From Glycine soja (lineage: Eukaryota > Streptophyta > Magnoliopsida > Fabales > Fabaceae), in the NCBI RefSeq assembly GCF_004193775.1, contig NC_041021.1, forward strand, positions 35,289,718 to 35,353,717: DNA of 64,000 bases, read 5' to 3'. How positions within the stretch are numbered: the stretch's first letter is position 1; every line of letters starts with the position of its first letter. The translations under genes and the position numbers were made by a program. Shown here one piece after another: positions 57,215 to 64,000 of this stretch. A model generated the notes under the pieces. It was not told the DNA's origin, did no database searches, and was given only the letters and a program-made list of their open reading frames with translations.

Positions 57215-58744
57215 GTTAATATACATGCATTGTCGAGAGAAATTAATTTTTCTCCTTCCTTGACTATGTACGGTTCCTCCCTATCTCCAACACCTTCTGT
57301 TGTGTTATTGGAGCTCTAGACCGAGAATGAAACAACTTGCGAGTATTGCAAGTGCAAGCCCAAAGAGAAAGTAGAAAAACCTTGGAGAGGAACTATATCG
57401 TGAATGCGTGGTTTGGAGAGCGTGCAAAATGAATCTCCAATTTCAGAGGGTGGAGATTTCTCAAAGAGTCAAAGTTCCCCTTTGTTTTTGTCTAAGTTCA
57501 ATTGGAAATTGATAAACCATTATATTTGCATTCTTGTACATGAGTTTATCCTTGTTTTTAATTTATTTTACATGATTTTATTGGCAAAACTCATGGAATT
57601 TTGTAAAGTGTGATAAAGCTAGGACAAGAGTGAAAAAATGTGGAAATCTTGCATAAAGAGGTTGAAAAAGTATCAGATGAGTGCTCTAATGAAGAGCATG
57701 ATCGTATTCGTTGGAGGTCGGCCATGCTCATCCCAAAACACCCTAACCGACTACAAGAAGGTCATTCTTAATTTTTCATTAAAAAACCCATCAATGTCGT
57801 CAGTATTTGAGAACGTTTGTACTCTCCAGAAGAATGGTCATGCTGCCTCCAAAGTTCAAATTTTGAGTTGCCCGCTCAATGAGAACAGTTGTGCTCTTCA
57901 ACAACATGATCATGCTCTTGTCTACGTCAGTTATATTTTCTATTTTATAAAAGGGAAAATTAGGGGGTCTGGTTTTATCTTTTATTTTGTTCACTGGAAT
58001 TTGAACTCTATGAATGAGCTAGTCATAGTGTGAGAGCTTTATTGAACTGGGGAGCATGTGAGAAGGATTACGAAGGCTTTGAAGTGTAATTTCTATTATC
58101 TTTCTCATGTACGTGAGGTTCTCTGTATGCTTGTTTGTGCCTATTGCTAGCTAGTTAACTCCCTTTTCTAGGGCTATGATGTAATCTGCAGATGAATCAT
58201 GATTTTCTTAATTGAAATTTGTCTTTATTCAATCAATTATTTTATTCTAATGTGTGCTTAATTTTCTTTAGAATTGATCGCCCTATATTTTAATTTTTTG
58301 TGCGCTTGTGGCCTAATTTGTATAAATGATAGAACGGTAGAATAATTGGGTCCTATGAAATATGAATTATCAAACATACTTTAGGAATTTCTGAATTGGT
58401 TGCTTGTAAACTAATCTCCCTGGACTTGTATTTTCTCGTAATTTGAACCCTAACTGACCAAGTAGGATTTGAATTAAGAGAAAGAGTGTTTGACCAGGAC
58501 CTATTAACTACTTTTGAGAGATTTTCAGTAAATAATCAAAGAATTAAGGGGATTCAAAAGCATGATTACAATCATAGTCCCCAACCTCTTTATTATCAGA
58601 TTTTCAATTTTTATTTTCCATGAGTAATTGAACACATTTTTCAACTATTGATAAAAAATCCAAATTGTTTAATTTATAACGAATTAAATTATTACAGTAA
58701 CACAACTAGTCCTTTAGGTACGATATCTAGACTTAAGTCCACTA
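57215..58744. other. Unassigned segment inside the right-arm interruption
   Basis: It holds the first copy of a 150-bp repeat (57290-57439), otherwise AT-rich sequence without terminal repeats or coding blocks. The style of 58080-58560 resembles gypsy LTR/UTR sequence, but no partner is present. Confidence 0.4.
57290..57439 (+). repeat. 150-bp direct repeat, copy 1
   Basis: Near-identical to 61762-61911: both contain TTATTGGAGCTCTAGACCGA and end AAAATGAATCTCCA. Contains no gene. Probably a piece of a longer dispersed repeat. Confidence 0.85.
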
Positions 58745-59079
58745 TTACTATGTGTAGGGTACACTTACCCTTGCAATCATATTCTTATGCATAAAAAATT
58801 ACTAGCAAAAATACAAGGAGAATAAAACGTGAATGGGGGGATTTAGATTTCAGAAAATGTGTTTCACTTTCACCCTTATGGTTTCTTCAATTTCTTTCAA
58901 CATTGCAATTTACCATAAGAGGAAGGAATATTTCAGTGATGATATTTAATTTCATTGAGGACATTTTTGGGGGAAAAACAAGAAAGAGTGGTATATTATT
59001 AAAAGATGGAGGTGTAAATATCAATTGCCCAACCTAAATTGGGCTTAGAGTAAACCAATAAGGGAATTGCTTGGGGCAC

Positions 59080-59583
59080 TGTTAGTCGTCATTTACGACA
59101 AACTTTTGTATAGAAAAGTTTTATAAAATCTTTATCTTTTCCCCAATTTATGGTTCTTTTTGTAGGATTGTACATATTTTAGGTTTAGTTTAATTTTTTT
59201 TTTCATTAGAAATGCCCAACATTATGAACTTAATGTGTTTCAACTTCAATTTCTCGTAAAAAAGGTGAAATTTGTGAAGGCTTGCAGCTGGTGTCTCGCT
59301 ATGCGAGGCTTGTGCGCTTAGCAAGAATCATGCACTAAGCGAGGCACTCAGCCTGCTTAGCGAGTTGGGAGAATCTGGAGGAGAATCTAAGAAGCATTTG
59401 CATGCTCAGCACGTCATCAGCTCGCTCAGTGAGGTGTTTGTCTCTTCCCGTTCTAAGTGCGCCCAGCTCGCTCAGCGGATGTTCACTAACTCGCACTAAG
59501 CGCGAAAATGGCGCTAAATGAGCCTTCAAGGACAGAAAAGCCCTTTTTAAGGCAGAAGTTTGAAAAATCAAGCATAGAAGAGA
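59080..59583 (+). repeat. Partial Athila-type LTR, copy 1
   Basis: Starts TGTTAGTCGTCATTT, a plausible LTR start. From about 59105 to 59580 it is closely similar to 61923-62395, including the GCTAAGCGAG-type motifs. It stops at AAATCAAGCATAGA, where SIRE-like sequence begins. A minus-strand frame of 103 codons across it (59335-59646) is not a gene. Confidence 0.75.
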
Positions 59584-60052
59584 ATTAGGACTAATAGATG
59601 TCAGTGACTTATCCAAATAATCTATATTATTATTATATTTGAACAATTTACTATTTCTTTATTTGCATGGTATGTTTGAACAAATATTAGTTATGTTATT
59701 TGACTATGTGGATTTTATATTTGATCTATTCATGGTTCTTGCTTCATGGTTCGTGCTTCATGATTTGGTTTATATTTTTCCATGAATGTTGTATGGATGC
59801 TTAGTTGTATTTGCATGCTTCAAACTTGTTACGCACTTTGGCTTTTTGTTGATGCCAAAGGGGGAGAGAAATAGGGATTAAATCAAGAACTCACATGAGT
59901 AATCAACTTAATTTTAAGAGAAGCATTAATTCAAAAACAAAGGGGGAGAATGGAAATCTATGAGAGTGATCGACTAGAAAAAAGTGTGTGTGTGTGTGTG
60001 TGTGTGTGTGTTTCTTGATTTTAGAAGTTGTCATCATCAAAAAGGGGGAGAT
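59584..60052 (+). mobile_element. 3' internal end of a SIRE-like copia element
   Basis: Contains AAAGGGGGAGA-type phrases at 59860, 59940 and 60041, a (TG)n run at about 59984-60011, and the purine tract AAAGGGGGAGAT directly before the LTR. This is the usual 3' end of SIRE-like elements. No coding part is left. Confidence 0.65.
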
Positions 60053-61759
60053 TGTAGAAGCAAGCTTCATGATGAATCAAGATTGATTCAAAGAAGTTTT
60101 GATGATAACAAAGGTGATGACAAAAAGCTCAAAGGTCAAGAACACTTCATGATAACAAAGATGATGATCTCAAGAATCAAAGAATGAGTTCAAGATGTTC
60201 AAGATTGAATCAAGAACAATTCAAGGTTCAAGAGGAAATTTGATTTCAAGAATCAAGATTCAAGGGTCAAGCTTCCAAGAATCAAGATTAAGATTCAAGA
60301 CTCAAGATTCAAGAATCAAGAGAAGAATTAATCAAGAAAGTATGAAAAAGTTTTTTTTAAAAAAAACTGAGTAGCACATGGATTTTTCTCAAAACTTGTT
60401 TACCAAAGAGTTTTTACTCTCTGGTAATCGATTACCAGATTGTTGTAATCGATTATCAGTAGCAAAATGTTTTTGAAAAAGTTTTCAACTGAATTTGGAA
60501 CGTTCCAATTGATTTCAAAATGTTGTAATCGATTACAATGTTTTGGTAATCAATTACCAGTGTGCTTGAACGTTGAAATTCAAATTCAAATGTGAAGAGT
60601 CACATTCTTTCACAAAAAAGCTTTGTGTAATCGATTACACTGATTTGGTAATCGATTACCAATGATAGTTTCTGAACAGATCAAAAGATGCAACTCTTCA
60701 AATAGTTTTTGACTTTTTCAAATTGATTTTAAGTTTTTCTAAAAGTCATAACTCTTATAATGGTTCTCTTGACCAGACATGAAGAGTCTATAAAAGCAAG
60801 GCTTTGTTTTGCATTTTAATCAATCATTCTACACATCAATCTTTTCCAATTCATTCTTTACACAAGCAATTTTTTCCACATTGATTTCTGAGTTTCTTTG
60901 AACTTCTTCTTCTTCTTCTTCCTTTTGCCAAAAGCTTTCCAAGGTTTTCTGGTTTTCTAAACTTTGAAAACTTGTGCTATTCATTCTTTTCATCCCTTCT
61001 CCCTTTGCCAAAAAGAATTCGCCAAGGACTAACCACCTGAATTCTTTTTGTATCTCTCTTCTCTTTTTTCCAAAAGAACGAAGGACTAACCGCCTGAATT
61101 CTTTTGTGTCTCCCTTCTCCCTTGTCAAAGAATTCAAAATGACACAGTCTGAGAATTCTTTTGATTCTTCCCTTTCCCATATACAAAAGATTTCAAAGGA
61201 CTAACCGACTGATAATTCTTTTGTATCCCCATTCACAAAGTTTCAAAGGTTTAACCGCCTGAGAACTTTGTCTTAACACATTGGAGGGTACATCCTTTGT
61301 GGTACAAGTAGAGGGTACATCTACTTGGGTTTGACTGAGAACAAGAGAGGGTACATCTCTTGTGGATCAGTTCTAGTGGAAGGTACATCCACTAGGTTGT
61401 TCAAAGAGAACAAGGGAGGGTACATCCCTTGTGGATCTTTGCTTGTAAAAGGATTTTTACAAGGTTGGAAAAGAAATCTCAAGGACTACAGGTCGCTTGG
61501 GGACTGGATGTAGGCACGGGTTGTTGCCGAACTAGTATAAAAACTCTTGTGTGTTTGTCTCCTTCTTCCCTACTCTTTTAATTTCCACTGTGCATTTTAA
61601 TTTCCGCTTTTACTTTTGGTTAAGTTTCTCTTCTACTTTTTATTTACTTAACAATATAGTAAAAGCCTTAGAAGAGTAATATTTTAATTAGTAAAGGTTT
61701 AGGAATAATTAATTCAACCCCCCCCCTTCTTAATTATTTTGAGGCCACTTGATCCAACA
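60053..61759 (+). repeat. SIRE-like 3' LTR, 1.7 kb
   Basis: From TGTAGAAGCAAGC to GATCCAACA. It shares with the solo LTRs at 32730 and 34761 the ATCGAT palindromes (six at 60421-60665), the GGATGTAGGCACGGG...AACTAGTATAAAA block (61506-61542) and the GAGG..AC..G.TCCAACA end. It is longer, so a different subfamily. Contains simple CAAGATTCAAGA repeats near 60200-60330 and AGAGGGTACATC repeats at about 61280-61430. The 5' LTR is absent. Confidence 0.8.
60789..60795 (+). promoter_or_regulatory. TATA box of the 1.7-kb SIRE-like LTR
   Basis: TATAAAA, located about 120-370 bp after the ATCGAT palindrome cluster, as in solo LTR 2. Confidence 0.5.
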
Positions 61760-61761
61760 CA

Positions 61762-61911
61762 ACACCTTTCATTGCGTTATTGGAGCTCTAGACCGAGAAT
61801 GAAACAACTTGCGAGTATTACAAGTGAAAGCCCAAAGAGAAAGTAGAAAAACCTTGGAGAGGAACTATATTGTGAATGCGTGGTTTGGAGAGCATGCAAA
61901 ATGAATCTCCA
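61762..61911 (+). repeat. 150-bp direct repeat, copy 2
   Basis: Partner of 57290-57439. It begins right after the SIRE-like LTR and ends where Athila-type LTR sequence begins, in mid-LTR, so both of its edges are rearrangement junctions. Confidence 0.85.
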
Positions 61912-61922
61912 TTTATGGTTGT

Positions 61923-63271
61923 TTTTGTATAGAAAAGTTTTATAAAATCTTTATCATTTCCCCAATTTATGGTTCTTTTTGTAGGATTGTATATATTTTA
62001 GGTTTAGTTTAATTTTTTCATTAAAAATTCCCAACATTATGAATTTAATGTGTTTCAACTTCAATTTTAGGTACAATGGATGAAATCTGTGAAGGCTTGC
62101 AGCTGGTGTCTCGCTAAGCGAGGCTTGTGCACTTAGCGAGAATCATGCACTAAGCAAGGCACTCAGCCCACTTAGCGAGTTAGGAGAATCTGGAGGAGAA
62201 TCTGAGAAGCATCTGCACACTCAGCGCGTCATCAGCTCGCTTAACGAGGCGTTTGTCTCTTCCAATGCTAAGCGCGCCCAGCTCGCTCAGAAGATGTTCA
62301 CTAACTCGCACTAAGCGCAAAACTGGCGCTAAACGAGCCTTCAAAGATAGAAAGCCCTTTTTAAGGCTGAAGTTGGAAAAATCAAGCATAGAGGTTAGAG
62401 GAGATCAAAACAGAGGCACTAAATAGAGCAAGGAAGTCAAAAACCTCAGGTTTCAAGAGGATCTTAGGTTTAGGAGTAATTTCTAGGTTCCTAGAGGTGA
62501 AGGAGACATCCCTACCACTGTGTAATATGTTATTTTCTTCTTAACCCTCATCTTGTAGCTGAAAGGTGCTGCCTTGCGATGGAAGGCTAAGTATCTCTGT
62601 TGGGAAATTCTGTTGAAACTTTATGTAAATTCTTAACTATCTATTTAAAGTTGTTTTATGTGTTCATTGCTTCTATCTGCACTTACTTATTGCATGCTTT
62701 TGGTCTGATCACCCATTGGTGTGCAAAGTTAGGATTTTTAGCATTAGAAAATGTATTAATCCTTAAAACTAGATAGAGTAGGGCTAGATAACTGCATTGC
62801 TAGACATAGAGTGTAGGGTTTTAGTTTTTGATATGCTGTGATTGTAATGCTGTTAGATTAGGCTAAGTTCGATGAGACATCCGAGAACGAGGTTTAATTA
62901 GAATTAGTCCATTCACGCGAGGAATCGGTGTTTGGTATTTTAGTCCTCAGCATAGAACACAAAAATAACATTAAATAGAGAAAAATCGTTTAATTACATC
63001 AAGCGTTCAGTAGAAGGACCCAACATTTTAATCATATGTTTTCTCTCCCATTTTGATAAGCGCATTTGTAGTTATTTTAGATTTACAACGTATACATCTT
63101 TGGTTTAATTATGTTTACATGGCTTTATATCAATGTCTACTTGCTGAATGAAACTTCACCGAATGAAACAAGTTCCCTGAGTTCAATAATCAGTTTCTTA
63201 CCGTTTTATTATTACTTTAACGACTCGGTGCACTTTCCGATAAAGTTCGGGACTGTCCTAGAGCTCAAACA
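61923..63271 (+). repeat. 5' LTR of a plus-strand Athila-type element, start truncated
   Basis: Its first 470 bp match 59105-59580. It continues to AGCTCAAACA at 63262-63271, shortly before the primer site. The expected TG start is missing: the LTR joins the 150-bp repeat instead. Confidence 0.78.
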
Positions 63272-63278
63272 AAGTTTT

Positions 63279-63296
63279 TGGCGCCGTTGCCGGGGA
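63279..63296 (+). other. Primer binding site of the plus-strand Athila-type element
   Basis: TGGCGCCGTTGCCGGGGA, complementary to the 3' end of aspartate tRNA. Perfect match to the Athila consensus. Confidence 0.92.
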
Positions 63297-63439
63297 ACTT
63301 CTTTCCATTTGGGAAGTCTAGTTCAGTTTGTAGTCATTAATTCTTTATTCTTTGATTATTTGTTTGTGTGAATATTTAGTTAGTTCAAAATTTATTTTTC
63401 TTTTGGATTGGTTAACTGCTGTTCTTGCTAGTGCTGTGT

Positions 63440-64000
63440 ATGCGTGGAAAGTCCTCTCCAGGTGATTTGGTTCCATTAGACTTGGAAATTGAAGCAACTT
63501 GCAGATGGAACAACGCAAAACGGAGAAGAAAATTTCTGTAGGACAGGACAGCGTTACCAATTCTTGAAGAACCTCACTCTTCTGAGTCGTCTTCCAGTTT
63601 TCCAGAAATAAGGGAATCTGAAACTGCAGTGCCTGAGGCCGACATAATGATTGCAGAGCAATCGAAAAGAGTAACCCTTGAAGACTACTCAAGTTCTACT
63701 GTGCCACAATTTTTCACTAGTATTGCGCGGCCAGAGGTTCTAGTGCAGAATATTACCTATCCTCATTGACTAATCCAGCTGATACAAGGCAACCTATTCC
63801 ATGGTTTGCCTAATGAAGACCCAAATGGACATCTAGCCACTTACATTGAAATCTATAATACAGTCATAATTGCTGGTGTGCCGGAAGATGCTATTAGGTT
63901 GAGTCTGTTTTCATTTTCATTGTTTGGAGAGGCAAAAAGATGGCTTCATTCATTTAAAGGTAACAGTCTAAAGACTTGGGACGAAGTTGTTGAAAAATTC
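63440..64000 (+). pseudogene. gag of the plus-strand Athila-type element, 5' part, runs off the window
   Basis: ATG 63440-63442 opens RGKSSPGDLVPLDLEIEATC. Then come LPILEEPHSSESSSSFPEIR, EDYSSSTVPQFFTSIARPEV and the conserved capsid start QLIQGNLFHGLPNEDPNGHL, AGVPEDAIRLSLFSFSLFGE, AKRWLHSFKGNSLKTWDEVV. In-frame stops are TAG 63539-63541 (expected Gln) and TGA 63767-63769. It is closer to the env-containing Calypso-type Gag of soybean than to the Gag at 20405-21373. That relationship is inferred from memory. The rest lies beyond the window. Confidence 0.85.

Larger units (their letters stand above)
43771..59056 (-). repeat. Right arm of the large inverted duplication, interrupted by CACTA-2 and a 9.3-kb segment with CACTA-3
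   Basis: Reverse counterpart of 31010-42126. Continuous homology runs 43771-49427, apart from CACTA-2 (45596-48485) and two blocks absent from the left arm (about 44735-44870 and 48512-48793). After a 9.3-kb interruption (49428-58744), homology resumes at 58745-59056 and ends at GAGTAAACC, the mirror of GGTTTACTC at 31010. Confidence 0.87.

Noticed and set aside
31010..59056. The inverted duplication as the long terminal inverted repeats of a single giant transposon
   Set aside because: The outer ends lack a recognisable target duplication or known terminal motif, and the internal order fits a duplicated gene region better.
60974..61513. Short frames within the 1.7-kb SIRE-like LTR
   Set aside because: They arise from repeated phrases (AGAGGGTACATC and similar) in LTR DNA.
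59335..62389. Homologous minus-strand frames at 59335-59646 and 62180-62389
   Set aside because: Their similarity reflects duplicated LTR DNA, not a conserved protein.
1..64000. CRISPR arrays, bacterial operons, rRNA or tRNA genes
   Set aside because: No spaced repeat arrays, ribosome-binding-site-led operons or recognisable structural RNA sequences are seen. Content is plant transposons throughout.

Overview
This is nuclear DNA from a plant, almost certainly a legume and most likely soybean (Glycine) or a close relative. It looks like transposon-rich, probably pericentromeric, heterochromatin. The reasons are: it is AT-rich and non-coding between transposons; the remnants are plant lineages (Ty1/copia, and Tekay-, Tat- and Athila-type Ty3/gypsy); there is an Athila element without an envelope gene, LTRs of SIRE style full of ATCGAT palindromes, and CACTA elements with CACTACTAGAAA-type ends. 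I found no intact host gene, rRNA, tRNA or CRISPR array. Everything below was read by eye. No alignment or database search was run.

Layout, left to right. 1-552: 3' end of a gypsy LTR. 1924-8134: complete Ty1/copia element on the minus strand, with 378-bp LTRs differing at only 2 sites and target duplication GATAG, but with its gag-pol broken. 9672-9872: end of a CACTA element. 9873-24175: degraded Tekay-like gypsy element on the plus strand, split by a complete 10.05-kb envelope-less Athila-type element on the minus strand (13144-23193, target duplication ATCAT). 24176-29156: Tat-type gypsy remnant on the minus strand whose reverse transcriptase has been deleted. 29930-30575: remnant of a LINE-type RNase H.

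31010-59056 is the most structured part. It is a large inverted duplication whose two arms carry fragments of an R2R3-MYB gene and an LRR-like gene. Different CACTA elements have invaded each arm: CACTA-1 (32656-41160, encoding a TNP2 transposase and a C48/ULP1-like protease) in the left arm; CACTA-2 (45596-48485) in the right arm, with its empty site preserved in the left arm; and CACTA-3 (50341-57211), which carries exon fragments of a subtilase, a GARP/HHO-type transcription factor and a third gene that may be a RopGAP. Two SIRE-like solo LTRs, each with its own target duplication, sit inside CACTA-1; one lies inside the transposase's first exon.

59080-64000: partial Athila-type LTR, the 3' end of a SIRE-like element with a 1.7-kb LTR, a 150-bp direct repeat also found at 57290, and the start of a plus-strand Athila-type element (LTR, primer binding site, broken gag) that runs off the window.

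The genes do not form a pathway. They are a layered record of insertions: gypsy elements hit by later gypsy insertions, and an ancient MYB/LRR inverted repeat filled with CACTA elements, which were themselves hit by SIRE-like LTRs. Most in-frame stops sit where a Gln or Arg codon would be expected (CAG, CAA, CGA), as expected from C-to-T decay of methylated DNA.
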